Positions 1-8,268 of a stretch of 64,000 nucleotides of DNA are shown here, in pieces (within the stretch, counting starts at the first letter, position 1; each line of letters starts with the position of its first letter). A program made the translations under genes and the position numbers. The notes below the pieces were generated by a model. The model had not been told where the DNA came from, did no database searches, and saw only the letters and a list, made by a program, of their open reading frames with translations. Source of the stretch: Stenotrophomonas sp. ESTM1D_MKCIP4_1 (GTDB taxonomy: Bacteria; Pseudomonadota; Gammaproteobacteria; Xanthomonadales; Xanthomonadaceae). The stretch is taken from positions 1,896,731 to 1,960,730 of the forward strand of contig NZ_CP026004.1 in NCBI RefSeq assembly GCF_003086895.1, in the 5' to 3' direction.

Positions 1-2
1 CC

Positions 3-488
3 GGTCCGGTGCTGTTCCGCCAGCGCCGTCATGGCCTGGGCGGCAAGGAATTCTCGATGCTGAAGTTCCGCTCCATGCGGGTGCACGCGGAAGGTTCGTC
101 GGACAAGATCACCCAGGCCACGCGCAACGATCCACGTGTGACCCGCTTTGGTGCGTTCCTGCGCCGCAGCAGCCTGGACGAGCTGCCGCAGTTCTTCAAC
201 GTGCTGGGGGGCAGCATGTCGGTGGTCGGGCCGCGGCCGCACGCCGTGCAGCACAACAACCACTACGAGCGCCTGATCGACCGCTACATGCACCGTCACT
301 ATGTGAAGCCGGGCATCACCGGCTGGGCGCAGGTGCACGGGTTGCGCGGTGAAACGCCGGAGCTGCGCTCGATGAAGAAGCGCGTGCAGTACGATATCGA
401 CTACATCCGCCGCTGGAGCCCGACCCTGGATGTGCGCATCATCGTGATGACGGCATTCAAGGTGCTGGGCCAGAAGTCGGCATACTAG
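3..488 (+). CDS. Sugar-1-phosphate transferase, C-terminal part (partial)
   Basis: This is the C-terminal catalytic part of a polyprenyl-phosphate sugar-1-phosphate transferase (WcaJ/GumD class), which loads the first sugar phosphate onto undecaprenyl phosphate at the inner membrane to start an exopolysaccharide repeat unit. The visible family signatures are KFRSM, DELPQFFNVL, MSVVGPRP and KPGITGWAQVHGLRGET. The reading frame is open to the left edge, so the N-terminal membrane segments and the true start lie outside the window. It is followed after 109 bp by a Wzb-like phosphatase and then by convergent polysaccharide-export genes, which fits an exopolysaccharide cluster. The sugar substrate cannot be told from this fragment. 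Confidence 0.9.
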   Translation, partial: GPVLFRQRRHGLGGKEFSMLKFRSMRVHAEGSSDKITQATRNDPRVTRFGAFLRRSSLDELPQFFNVLGGSMSVVGPRPHAVQHNNHYERLIDRYMHRHYVKPGITGWAQVHGLRGETPELRSMKKRVQYDIDYIRRWSPTLDVRIIVMTAFKVLGQKSAY

Positions 489-533
489 GCATCGAGGTGG
501 TAACCGGCTTCGCGCCGGTCCCGCCCGCGTGGA

Positions 534-570
534 AGCGCCCGGTTCGCAGCAGCGGCCGGGCGCTGCGTTT
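534..570 (+). terminator. Weak hairpin after the sugar transferase
   Basis: Arms AGCGCCCGG (534-542) and CCGGGCGCT (556-564) can pair, followed by GCGTTT. The T run is poor and the hairpin lies just before the phosphatase gene, so it may only attenuate transcription. Confidence 0.35.
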
Positions 571-597
571 CATGTGATGAAGAACTGACGGAAGCCG

Positions 598-1038
598 TTG
601 TCTGTGTTCAAGAATATTCTGGTTGTGTGTGTCGGCAACATCTGCCGCAGCCCATCGGCTGAGGTGATGTTGCGTGAAGCAGTGCAGGGCAAGGGCATCA
701 CGGTGTCCTCGGCCGGCCTGGGGGCTCTGGTCAACCACGGCGTGGATGCTACGGCGCAGGCGCTGTTGACCGAGCATGGCCTGGATGGCAGCAGCCATCG
801 CGCGCGGCAGATCGACCGCAGCATCCTGGGCGCTGCGGATCTGGTGCTGGTGATGGAGCGCAAGCACGTTCACCGCATCATCGAGATCGCGCCGGAGGCA
901 TCGGGCAAGACCTTCCTGCTGGGCAAGTGGCAGGCTGATCGCGAGATTCCCGATCCGTACCGGCAGCAGCGCGCGGCCTTCGAGCACGTCTACACGCTGA
1001 TGGATGAAAGCGTGAAGAGCTGGGTGCGCTACCTCTGA
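598..1038 (+). CDS. Low-molecular-weight protein-tyrosine phosphatase (Wzb-like)
   Basis: Predicted cytoplasmic phosphatase that in capsule systems dephosphorylates the tyrosine autokinase Wzc. At 146 aa it has the family's normal size. The P-loop CVGNICRS near residues 11-18 holds the nucleophilic Cys and the Arg, and the late general-acid loop is present as DPYR. The start shown is a TTG preceded by GGAAG; a GTG two codons later is an alternative. No Wzc kinase gene is visible in the window, so its partner is upstream of the edge or elsewhere. It sits directly after the sugar transferase and could be co-transcribed with it. Confidence 0.88.
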   Translation: MSVFKNILVVCVGNICRSPSAEVMLREAVQGKGITVSSAGLGALVNHGVDATAQALLTEHGLDGSSHRARQIDRSILGAADLVLVMERKHVHRIIEIAPEASGKTFLLGKWQADREIPDPYRQQRAAFEHVYTLMDESVKSWVRYL

Positions 1039-1075
1039 GTGCCCGCGCGCGGTTGCCGCTGCGCTGCGGGCAGAA

Positions 1076-1106
1076 GGCCGGGAGCCGCGTGGCTCCCGGC
1101 CTTTTT
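1076..1106. terminator. Bidirectional rho-independent terminator
   Basis: A perfect 11-bp stem (GGCCGGGAGCC at 1076-1086, GGCTCCCGGCC at 1091-1101) with a GCGT loop is followed by TTTTT. It separates the phosphatase gene from the convergent yjbH-like gene and touches the stop codon of the latter. Confidence 0.9.
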
Positions 1107-3295
1107 CATTCACCGACCGTGCGCAGGTTGTCGTAGAAGAAGCGCTCGTCGCGGTCGCCGGTCATGCCGTACAGGCCGTACTTGCGTCCAAGCATCGCGC
1201 CGCCGTCGCGGATCAGCGGGTTCCAGTTGAACGCCGCACGACCGCGCGTGGAGCGCGGCAGGAAGCCATCCAGCGGAATGCTGAAATAGATGCCCTTGTC
1301 GAAACTGCCTTCACCGAAATCGCGCGCCGACACATTGGTCTTGGTGGCGTAGGCGCCCATCGTCACGCCGTTGTCGAACACGCGGGCCAGGTCCAAGGTG
1401 GCGCCCTTGTCACCCGCCAGGTACTGGCCGACCGACAGCGAGCCGATGATGCGCTCGCGGGCGTCGAACGCGTAGAAGAACGTAGCGTGGCCGGTGGTGA
1501 TGCGGTAGTCGCGCAGGCCGAAGTGCTGGTCGTAGTCGCGCTGCTGCACCCGGTTGAGATTGGCACCGACGGCCCAGCGCTCGCCACTGGGGCGATACAG
1601 CAGCTCACCACCGACGCCGGCGTACATCCATTCCAGATAGCCCGCGTAGGCGATGCCGTACAGGTCCGGTGCCAACCGCCCGGCGATGTTGGCCTGCAGG
1701 TTGGGCAGCATGACGTCGGACGTGGTCAGGTACTGGCGGATGTCCGTGCGCACGCGCGGCAGGCGGCTGGGGGCGTTGTACTTGAACTTGTGGTAGTTGT
1801 TGGTGACATCGGCACTGACCGTGCCGGTCAGCCAGATGTTGTCGCGCAGGAACAGGCTGCCCGAATAGTTGGCCGCGACCTGGTACAGGATGAAGCCATC
1901 GGGGCCGCCCAGATTCTGCCGGTAGCCGACGTTGAAGCCGCCGCCGAACGGGCTGCGCTTGGGCGTGTAGAGGGTTTCGCGCGCACGTGCGTCGGGCGCC
2001 TGCAGTTCCGTGCTTCGCCGCAGTACATCTTCGCTGACCGTCCCGTCCAGGTAGCCGGCGAATGCTTCGCGGTTGATCGACAGGTCGGCGATGGGCATGC
2101 CCACGCGGGTGGTGCGCAGGGTGAACCAGTCGTAGTCATCGCCGGTCGCATTGGCAAGGATGCGCGTGGCACGACCCAGACCCTTGGCGGCATGCAGGTA
2201 GCGCATCTGGTAGCCGTCCACGTACAGCTCGTCACCGCGGCGGGAGATGCGTTCGACCCGGAAGCCGGCGTTGCGCTGCAGCTCGGCGCTGACGGCCGCC
2301 CAGTCGGGGCCGATGGCCGGTGCATCGGCGGAAGCATCGCTGCTGGCCGCGACCGCGCGCTGTTCGGCAACCGCAGTTTCGGGCAGCAGGCGCTGCGGCG
2401 GCGGATCGAACGGCTTGGGTGCGGCTGGCGTGTTGCCCGGGTTGCCACGGAGGGTGAGCGAGAACATGGCTGCATCGCCTCGTTCCCAGGCGGCGGTCAG
2501 CTCGACATTGCGGCTCGGGACATAGACCAGGCCCACGTTGATGGGGGTGCGCTGCCGCAGGTTGTTGTTGCGGGGCTCGCGGCGGTAGTCGTTGCCGTCG
2601 TACTCCACCTTGAGCAGCAGCTCGTCCATCGGCGTCTGGTAGGTGATGCCGCCGAAGATGCCGACCGGGCCCTTGAACATGTTGCTGAGGCCGAACTTGC
2701 CGGCCTGCGTGATATCGCTGCTGCCTACCGACCGGCGACCCTTGAAGCGGTCATCGATCAGGCCCAGTGGATTGGAGAAGTCGCCACGGTTGCCGATGTA
2801 GCCCGTGGCCAGGCCGACCGACGCGTCAAACGGGCCAAAATTCTTGTTGACGACCAGATACTCGCTGGAGAAGAACCCGGTGCCGCCGAGATCGCGCACA
2901 CCGAAGGCCACTTCCGGCAACAGGCGCGACTCTTCCCACAGGCGCAGTTTGAAGTCGATCGACTTGTCCTTGTAGTGCTGGTTGCCGGCGTAGCTTCGCC
3001 CGTAATAGAGGTTGTTGACGTTGATGTAACGGAAGGACGCTTCCAGCCATGGGAACGGCTGCAGGGTGAGGTTGTAGCGTGCGTAAGGCGAGTTGTAGGA
3101 CGCGGTGAAGCTGAGGTCGCCGTCATCGGCCATGCGCGCGGTCGGTGTCTGCAGCAGGCCGATGCCACCCCATTCGTTGGCGGTGGGAGGCGGCGCTTCC
3201 TGCGCATGCAACGCGCAGGACAGCGACAGGGCGAGCGCGCTCAGCGCGAAACGGGCGGGGCGCGCCAGGCGCGCACGCGGGCAGGGCTGGGTCAT
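1106..3295 (-). CDS. YjbH/GfcD-like outer-membrane exopolysaccharide protein
   Basis: A 729-aa exported protein of the YjbH family, predicted as an outer-membrane beta-structure protein needed for group-4-capsule/exopolysaccharide export. The chosen start (ATG, protein MTQPCPRARL) gives a signal peptide ending near ALHAQ. The frame is open further upstream but that would overlap the whole end of gfcC. The start codon overlaps the stop of the gfcC-like gene (ATGA), so the two are translationally coupled. The body alternates aromatic and polar residues as in a beta-barrel, with the N-terminal GGIGLLQTPTARM segment typical of the family. It is the last gene of a gfcABCD/yjbEFGH-type operon that here also includes wza. 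The exact molecular role of the family is unsettled. Confidence 0.85.
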   Translation of the reverse strand: MTQPCPRARLARPARFALSALALSLSCALHAQEAPPPTANEWGGIGLLQTPTARMADDGDLSFTASYNSPYARYNLTLQPFPWLEASFRYINVNNLYYGRSYAGNQHYKDKSIDFKLRLWEESRLLPEVAFGVRDLGGTGFFSSEYLVVNKNFGPFDASVGLATGYIGNRGDFSNPLGLIDDRFKGRRSVGSSDITQAGKFGLSNMFKGPVGIFGGITYQTPMDELLLKVEYDGNDYRREPRNNNLRQRTPINVGLVYVPSRNVELTAAWERGDAAMFSLTLRGNPGNTPAAPKPFDPPPQRLLPETAVAEQRAVAASSDASADAPAIGPDWAAVSAELQRNAGFRVERISRRGDELYVDGYQMRYLHAAKGLGRATRILANATGDDYDWFTLRTTRVGMPIADLSINREAFAGYLDGTVSEDVLRRSTELQAPDARARETLYTPKRSPFGGGFNVGYRQNLGGPDGFILYQVAANYSGSLFLRDNIWLTGTVSADVTNNYHKFKYNAPSRLPRVRTDIRQYLTTSDVMLPNLQANIAGRLAPDLYGIAYAGYLEWMYAGVGGELLYRPSGERWAVGANLNRVQQRDYDQHFGLRDYRITTGHATFFYAFDARERIIGSLSVGQYLAGDKGATLDLARVFDNGVTMGAYATKTNVSARDFGEGSFDKGIYFSIPLDGFLPRSTRGRAAFNWNPLIRDGGAMLGRKYGLYGMTGDRDERFFYDNLRTVGE

Positions 3296-4047
3296 CACGG
3301 GCTGACAGGCTGGGTGGCGATGAACGCGGCGAAATCGCTGTTGAACAGCGGGTCGATGCGTTTGATGAGCGGGGCACGCAGGGGAACGAACAGCGTTCCG
3401 CCGGCCGCGATGGCCTGCGGGTCGGCGCGGTTCCACAGCGCTATGCCCAGTTGCTGGACCTGCCCGTCGGGCTGGATCACATAGATGTCGTTGCGGTCGG
3501 CAAGGCGGCTGGGGCGGCAGTCACGCAGGTAGTCGCGTGCGTCCCGCTGCGGTACGTGCGGCAGGACGCAGGCCTGCCCGACCGCGCCCATGACGGTGAT
3601 CGTGCGCGGCTGCAGCGGGAAGCGCAGCGTATCGCCGTTGGCGAGCACCGGATTGTGCGCGGGCTGCGCCTGGATCAGTCGCGCGGGGCCGGTGATGGGC
3701 ATCCGCCCGGTTGCCGGGTGCGTGTCCAGCCAATCGTGCAGCGTCCGGGCCAGGGTCGACACGTCCGCATCGCTGGAACCGGTCAGCTGGCTGGCGCCAT
3801 ACAGCAGGCCGGCGCGAAGGCGCACCTGTGCGTCCATGGCCTGTGGGCGCTCGAAGCGGGTCGCCAGCAGATAGGCGTCTGCGCGTGGGCGGGCCTTCAG
3901 CAGGGCGTCGGCGAGGCGTGCGGTGGCGGGCATCGTATGCACGCCCTGCGCTTCAGCCGCGCCCTCGATGCGCACCTCGGTGGCCTGCGCCGTGCTGGCC
4001 GCGCACAAGGCGGCGATCATCACCAAGCCGGAAAATCGATACGTCAT
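3295..4047 (-). CDS. GfcC/YjbG-like capsule biosynthesis protein
   Basis: A 250-aa periplasmic protein with a signal peptide (MTYRFSGLVM to about STAQA). Order and length match GfcC/YjbG, a soluble beta-grasp protein of group 4 capsule and exopolysaccharide operons, where it stands between the lipoprotein GfcB/YjbF and the outer-membrane GfcD/YjbH. Here the neighbours are exactly those, with 3 bp to the upstream gene and a 1-base ATGA overlap with the downstream one. The assignment rests on context and overall pattern more than on a catalytic motif, since none is known for the family. Confidence 0.8.
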   Translation of the reverse strand: MTYRFSGLVMIAALCAASTAQATEVRIEGAAEAQGVHTMPATARLADALLKARPRADAYLLATRFERPQAMDAQVRLRAGLLYGASQLTGSSDADVSTLARTLHDWLDTHPATGRMPITGPARLIQAQPAHNPVLANGDTLRFPLQPRTITVMGAVGQACVLPHVPQRDARDYLRDCRPSRLADRNDIYVIQPDGQVQQLGIALWNRADPQAIAAGGTLFVPLRAPLIKRIDPLFNSDFAAFIATQPVSP

Positions 4048-4050
4048 GGC

Positions 4051-4728
4051 TCAATCCTTGGCCGGGCGATAGGGTTTGAGCTGGGTCAGCTCCGCAACGC
4101 GGTCGGGCGCCAGGTGCTGGCGGCTCTTCCAGATGAAGCCGGTGGCCGGATCGGCCCAGTAGACATTGCGGCCGTGCATGCCGCCGCCCTGCAGCTGTTC
4201 GTCGAAACGCTGCAGGGTGCGACGCGTACCAAGGATGTCCACCTGCTCCAGTGCGCCCTTGCGCAGGGTGCCGGTCACGGCCACGCCGACCTGGTAGGCC
4301 GGCACCCAGTCGTAACGGCGCTGCACGGTGACCGGGGTGGTCACGGCGCGCAGGTCGTCAAACGGCGAAGGCCCCTTGATGCGGGCGCGCCATTGCTGCC
4401 CCAGTCCGCTGCCTCCCAGCAGCAGGCCGTGGCGATCCATCTCGAACACCGCATGCGAGCCGGCGTACCACTGCTGGCGGCCGTCATCGATGTAGCCGAG
4501 CACGGCCACCGCTACGATGTCCGGCGTTTCCACCTGCAACTGCGGGAAGCGGACGCTGGCCACGCCCTCGGCGGTGGCCTGCGCCGGGCGATGGGTGATC
4601 AGCCGGAACGTTTCCGCAGTGGACCGGCTGCCCACGGTGCAGCCGGTGACCAACAGGCTGGCGGCGACGGCCAGCAAGCCGAGCGCGCGGTATGCCGGCC
4701 GGTGGCGGGCCGCGTCCATGCGGGCCAC
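4051..4728 (-). CDS. GfcB/YjbF-family lipoprotein
   Basis: A 225-aa lipoprotein with lipobox LLVTGC, so it should be acylated and sent to the outer membrane. The remainder fits the GfcB/YjbF family of exopolysaccharide operons. The frame begins with GTG at 4728, one base after the wza stop; ATG at 4719 is equally possible. Its position between wza and gfcC supports the family call. Nothing in the sequence indicates an enzymatic activity. Confidence 0.8.
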   Translation of the reverse strand: MARMDAARHRPAYRALGLLAVAASLLVTGCTVGSRSTAETFRLITHRPAQATAEGVASVRFPQLQVETPDIVAVAVLGYIDDGRQQWYAGSHAVFEMDRHGLLLGGSGLGQQWRARIKGPSPFDDLRAVTTPVTVQRRYDWVPAYQVGVAVTGTLRKGALEQVDILGTRRTLQRFDEQLQGGGMHGRNVYWADPATGFIWKSRQHLAPDRVAELTQLKPYRPAKD

Positions 4729-4729
4729 G

Positions 4730-5839
4730 TCAGTTGTCCCTGACTTCAGTACCGGTACGCGCGGCGTTGTACAGGATGCTGGTGAAGGGCAGCAGCTGGT
4801 TCACGAAGCGGTTCCAACGGCTGACACCGGCGGCGCCGACGAACACGACGTCGCCCGGCTGCAGGTGGAACTGACTGCCGGTAGCGAACGCGGTGGGCGA
4901 GCGCGCCTCCAGCTGGTAGACCATCGAGGGCTCCTGCTGCAGGTCGGTGCTGCCGCGGATGACGTACACAGCGTTGCCGTTGGCGGTCTGCTGCAGCAGG
5001 CCGCGGGCACGGCCCAGCGCCTGGTTCAGCGAGACGTCGCCGGTGCGGAAGCTGTAGGCGCCCGGCAGGTTCACCTCGCCCACCACGAAGATCTCCTTGC
5101 GATCCAGGTAGGGAACGAAGATGGAGTCGCCATCCTTGAGGTACAGCTGGCGACCGCCGAACTCACGGGCCAGGGTTTCCAGGTTGATGGTGTAGGTGGT
5201 GCCGTCGCGGCTGAGCTGGATGCCAGACAGGTCCGCCTGGGCGCTGTTGAGGCCGGCCTGGCTGATGGCATCGGCCAGCGTCAGCGGCGAGGTGCCAAGC
5301 GCGATGGGCGAGGAGCGTTCGGCCGCACCGGTCACCCAGACGCGCTGGCTGCCGTAGGTGAGGACGGACACATCGACCTGCGGCGATTCCACGTACTGGG
5401 CCAGGCGGCGGCTGATTTCCTCGCGGATCTCCACGGGCGATTTGCCCGATGCCTTGACCTTGCCGATGTACGGGTAGAACAGCGTGCCATCACTCTGCAC
5501 CAGGCGGCCTGCGAGGGCGCCTGCCTGCTGCGAGCCGGCAGGCACGGTCAGCTCCGGGTGGTCCCAGACGGTGACGTAGAGAATGTCGCCCACGCCCACC
5601 TTGTACGGTTGGGGCTGGAAATCGAAGAGCGCAGCCGGCAGCGTCTTCTCAGCGCGCGCGGCATTCTCCTGTGCGATCAGCTTCGGCGTGATGGTGACGA
5701 TTTCCAGCTGGCCATCGCCGCTGTGGCGGTCAAGGGCGACGTCACTGCGGCGCAGGTGCTGGCCCGGCGCGAGTGCGCAGCCGGACAGCGCCAGTACGGT
5801 GAGCGCGGCGGCAAGAAGGCGGGGAGTGGTGTTGTTCAT
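4730..5839 (-). CDS. wza: Wza-type outer-membrane polysaccharide export protein
   Basis: A 369-aa lipoprotein (lipobox LALSGC) of the outer-membrane auxiliary family that forms the octameric export channel for capsule or exopolysaccharide. Visible parts are the N-terminal export domain (YKVGVGDILYVTVWDHPEL, then the G-x-L-x-Y/F-P-Y-I-G-x-V strand pattern near residue 130) and SLBB-like repeats (KEIFVVGEVNLPGAY; FHLQPGDVVFVG). The C-terminal segment FVNQLLPFTS can form the amphipathic helix of the outer-membrane barrel. It is co-directional with gfcBC and yjbH and lies 80 bp downstream of a small secreted protein gene, from which it is separated by a terminator hairpin. Confidence 0.9.
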   Translation of the reverse strand: MNNTTPRLLAAALTVLALSGCALAPGQHLRRSDVALDRHSGDGQLEIVTITPKLIAQENAARAEKTLPAALFDFQPQPYKVGVGDILYVTVWDHPELTVPAGSQQAGALAGRLVQSDGTLFYPYIGKVKASGKSPVEIREEISRRLAQYVESPQVDVSVLTYGSQRVWVTGAAERSSPIALGTSPLTLADAISQAGLNSAQADLSGIQLSRDGTTYTINLETLAREFGGRQLYLKDGDSIFVPYLDRKEIFVVGEVNLPGAYSFRTGDVSLNQALGRARGLLQQTANGNAVYVIRGSTDLQQEPSMVYQLEARSPTAFATGSQFHLQPGDVVFVGAAGVSRWNRFVNQLLPFTSILYNAARTGTEVRDN

Positions 5840-5862
5840 GGCAATGGGATTCTGGCAGGCAT

Positions 5863-5895
5863 AAAAAACCCCCGCCGGGTCGCGCCCGGCGAGGG
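5863..5895 (-). terminator. Hairpin plus T run between the small Gly-rich gene and wza
   Basis: Read on the minus strand, a GC stem built on GCCGGG/CCCGGC (CCTCGCCGGG with CCCGGCGGGG) is followed by six T residues (5868-5863). It stands between the stop of the Gly-rich gene and the wza start. It would end most transcripts after the first gene while letting a fraction continue into wza. Confidence 0.8.
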
Positions 5896-5919
5896 CCTGT
5901 GTGGTACGCAGTGCGCCGA

Positions 5920-6282
5920 TCAGCCGCCGGTGCCGCCCGTACCACCGGTGCCGCCAGTGCCACCGGTACCGCCGGTGCCGCCGGTGCCGGGGCCGCCCGG
6001 ACCCGGGCCACCCGGATCGGTGCCGCCGCCGCCATCGTTGCTGCCGCTGGTGCTGTCGCCACCGACGCTGTAAGCCACAGCGGCAGCCGCAACGGCAATC
6101 ACGGTGGTGCCAACCACGGCAGCCGTGGAGACGCCCGCAGCTTCTGCGCCGGCGACTTCAGCCGCAGCGGCTTCCGAGGAGGGCTCTGCGCCAGCTGCCG
6201 CCTGCGCATCCTGCGCGAAGCTCATCATCGGGGAGGCGGAAAAGGCCGCCAGGGCCACAACTGCGATCGTCTTCTTGAACAT
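5920..6282 (-). CDS. Small secreted Ala/Gly/Thr-rich protein (YjbE/GfcA-like position)
   Basis: A 120-aa protein with a signal peptide (MFKKTIAVVALAAF to about SFAQ), an Ala-rich middle with a possible membrane-spanning segment (VVGTTVIAVAAAAVAY) and a C-terminal tail of Gly-Pro then repeated GGT units. It is the first gene of the export operon, the slot held by YjbE or GfcA in E. coli, which are also small, secreted and low-complexity. Homology cannot be shown from composition alone. The GGT tail is encoded by a near-perfect GC-rich tandem repeat that is a candidate for length variation. Confidence 0.7.
   Translation of the reverse strand: MFKKTIAVVALAAFSASPMMSFAQDAQAAAGAEPSSEAAAAEVAGAEAAGVSTAAVVGTTVIAVAAAAVAYSVGGDSTSGSNDGGGGTDPGGPGPGGPGTGGTGGTGGTGGTGGTGGTGG
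5922..5987. repeat. Tandem GGT/GG-coding microsatellite
   Basis: Iterated 9-base units of the kind CCGCCGGTG/CCACCGGTG encode the (GGT)n tail of the small secreted protein. The count stays in frame in this copy. Slippage by whole 9-base units would only change tail length. Confidence 0.8.
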
Positions 6283-6365
6283 GGGGAGGCCTGCTCCGTC
6301 AGGGAAAATTCCATCTGTATGTTCGATGGATGAACCGTGGCTGTCAAGGTTTGCGGCACTTCATT

Positions 6366-7004
6366 TCAATGCTGCCGATGAGCGGGCGGTGCATGCCGGC
6401 GCAGGTCGTGGCGCTCCAGCGCCCGCTCGCGGCCGGACAAGGCCTTTGCGGTGGCCTTCACCAGGTCATGGGTGTGCAGGTCTGCCAGCAGTATCGGCAC
6501 GGCTGCAGCAACCGCGATGGCCAGCAGCACCCCGCGGATACGCACCGGCATCAGGCCGGCAGGCGCGCGCAGGCCACGCAGAACCCAGGCGGACGCGGCC
6601 ATGCCCAGACTGAGCCCGATGATGATCTCCGACAACGAGTGCGCGCGCAGCGGCACTCTTGACCAGGCGATCGCCAGTGCCAGTCCGGCGCCTGCGACGG
6701 CCCAGGCGCGGGGGTGCCGGCTGCGACCGCTGGCGAGCAGCCAGAAAGCCACGGGGTAAAGCGTGCTGGACATCGCGGCATGGCCGGAAATGCCGGTGAA
6801 ATCCACCGATTCGATGCCCAGGCCCCAACCCATGAAGGCGATCTTGCTGGCGAGCGTGGCGACGGCGACGAGCGCGACCGCTGCAGCCCAGCGGCACAGC
6901 AGGCGGTGGTGCGCAGGTGGCGCGAACAGGGCCAGAACGACGGCAAGGGGAAGCAGGGCGCGACTGTCGCCGAGTGCGGACAGTGTCTCCCAGAGGGTCA
7001 TCAT
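6366..7004 (-). CDS. PAP2-family membrane phosphatase
   Basis: A 212-aa integral membrane protein with about five hydrophobic helices. PAP2 phosphatase signatures are visible: SGHAAMSS for the PSGH motif and SRVPLRAHSLSE for SR-x5-H-x3-D. The last acidic residue is Glu instead of the usual Asp, and the first motif (around KIAFMGWGLG) is degenerate. Family members hydrolyse lipid phosphates such as undecaprenyl pyrophosphate or phosphatidic acid, and a role in lipid-carrier recycling would fit the neighbouring polysaccharide genes. The substrate is not deducible. It lies 83 bp upstream of the export operon on the same strand, with the operon's own leader in between. Confidence 0.78.
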   Translation of the reverse strand: MMTLWETLSALGDSRALLPLAVVLALFAPPAHHRLLCRWAAAVALVAVATLASKIAFMGWGLGIESVDFTGISGHAAMSSTLYPVAFWLLASGRSRHPRAWAVAGAGLALAIAWSRVPLRAHSLSEIIIGLSLGMAASAWVLRGLRAPAGLMPVRIRGVLLAIAVAAAVPILLADLHTHDLVKATAKALSGRERALERHDLRRHAPPAHRQH

Positions 7005-7119
7005 CTGGCGGCGGTGCCGGGGCGAAGAGGGGCGGACAGAATAGCCGCGTCGGCAACGGTCGTGAGGGTGCGCGGCTTGGTCCGTTCAGCCAGACGCGGT
7101 ATGCTTGCCTGCTGCCGAT

Positions 7120-7196
7120 GGCCCCGTAGCTCAGCTGGATAGAGCGTCCCCCTCCTAAGGGGAAGGTCGCCCGTTCGAATCGGGCCGGGGTCACCA
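7120..7196 (+). tRNA. tRNA-Arg (anticodon CCT)
   Basis: A full cloverleaf can be drawn: acceptor GGCCCCG/CGGGGTC (one G-U), D-arm GCTC...GAGC, anticodon stem TCCCC/GGGGA with loop CTCCTAA (anticodon CCT), T-arm GCCCG TTCGAAT CGGGC, discriminator A and encoded CCA (7194-7196). Its 3' 50 bp is the attachment site of the neighbouring prophage, and the gene is intact after integration. Confidence 0.96.
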
Positions 7197-7197
7197 T
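7148..7197. other. Attachment site (left), inside tRNA-Arg
   Basis: The 50 bp from the anticodon stem to one base past CCA is identical to 19587-19636. Such a duplication of a tRNA 3' end is the mark of tyrosine-recombinase integration. The left copy reconstitutes the functional tRNA. Confidence 0.93.
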
Positions 7198-7329
7198 ATT
7201 TCAATGACTTAGCTGGGTGTGTGGCAGTTTATGTCGCCATATCTAGGTAGGTTTCCTGGCCTGAATGGCACAGTTGGCACACCTATCAGCCGCCACCAGT
7301 CGCATGCTGTGCGACGACAGGAGTGCAAA

Positions 7330-8268
7330 GTGCTGCAAGTGGTGACGGTGAACGCGGATGAGCTTGACACCTTTGAACAGCTGGGTAGTAAGGACAAGTT
7401 CTGGTACGACGACCGGAAGTACCTGTTCAAGGCACGTCGCAAGGACACGGGTGAGGACTGGGCCGAAGTCGTCGCCGCGCTAATCGCCAAGGAGCTGGGG
7501 CTGCCATACGCCTTGTATGACCTCGCCGAAGCAATCAATCTCCCGGACCCGGTGGTGGGTGAGCCCGAGCGAGAGCCAAGGGGCGTTCGGAGCCTAAATT
7601 TCACACCAGTTGATGGTGGCCGCCTTGTCGTCGGTAACGAGCTGATCGGCCCACCACCTGGCACCTCTGCGGCTAGGGCGGTAAGAGCGGCTCAGCGCAA
7701 GCTTTTTCACACGGCTGCACGCATTCATAGGCTATTGGTGGGCATGCCTTCCCTAGAGCTTCCACTTGGATGGCCTGCGCCGGTGTCGACCATGACTCCC
7801 GTGGGGGTTATGGCCGGCTATTTGATGTTGGATGTGCTCATTGGAAATCAAGATCGACACGAGGAGAACTGGGGCTTCGTGACTTACCAGCGAAGGGTCT
7901 ATTTGGCGCCGACCTTTGACCATGCCTCTAGCCTCGGCCGTGAGCTCACGGATGCTCGTCGTAAGATGAAGCTTGCACCCAAGGACGATCGCCACAATGT
8001 TGTGGGCTACGCCTCTAAGGCGTTGAGTCAACTCTTCGATAGGAAGACTGGAGAGCGGTTGACAACGGTGAACGCGTTCCTGGACTTTGCCAGCAACAGT
8101 AGGGAGAGTTCCCTTTATTGGTTAGGAAAACTTAAAAACCTAGATGAACAATTTTTCCGCCACCTCTTCTCGCTTATTCCAGATTCACATATCACGGATA
8201 TAGGTCGCGAGTTTGCAGTTCAACTCTTGATGGAAAATAGGAAGAGGTTGCTGGCGTTAACGCTATGA
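7330..8268 (+). CDS. HipA-like kinase-fold protein
   Basis: A 312-aa protein with the HipA C-terminal (PI3/4-kinase-like) fold. It shows a GSKDKFW glycine-containing loop, a Lys in YLFKAR (about residue 34), a Glu on the following helix, a catalytic loop GNQDRHEEN (about 172-180, Asp175 and Asn180) and a metal-binding FDHASSLG (Asp197). All residues expected for phosphotransfer are present. The HipA N-terminal subdomain is missing and is instead supplied by the next gene, as in split HipS/HipT systems. I chose GTG 7330 because AGGAG lies six bases upstream and the family pattern starts there; the frame stays open to GTG 7219. It overlaps the next gene by ATGA. Substrate unknown; toxin or defence kinase is an inference. 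Confidence 0.8.
   Translation: MLQVVTVNADELDTFEQLGSKDKFWYDDRKYLFKARRKDTGEDWAEVVAALIAKELGLPYALYDLAEAINLPDPVVGEPEREPRGVRSLNFTPVDGGRLVVGNELIGPPPGTSAARAVRAAQRKLFHTAARIHRLLVGMPSLELPLGWPAPVSTMTPVGVMAGYLMLDVLIGNQDRHEENWGFVTYQRRVYLAPTFDHASSLGRELTDARRKMKLAPKDDRHNVVGYASKALSQLFDRKTGERLTTVNAFLDFASNSRESSLYWLGKLKNLDEQFFRHLFSLIPDSHITDIGREFAVQLLMENRKRLLALTL

Noticed and set aside
1487..3484. 665-codon open frame on the plus strand opposite the yjbH- and gfcC-like genes
   Set aside because: It is the mirror of the real genes in GC-rich DNA; its protein has no domain pattern and composition typical of antisense frames. The same holds for 3145-4743, 4517-6073, 12302-13789, 27093-28646, 32930-34795, 36348-38138, 41886-43235, 48063-49769, 54031-55917, 56833-59256 and 60589-62163.
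7219..7329. Longer N-terminus of the HipA-like kinase from GTG 7219
   Set aside because: The added 37 residues have no family likeness, there is no ribosome-binding site, and AGGAG stands at the right distance from GTG 7330.
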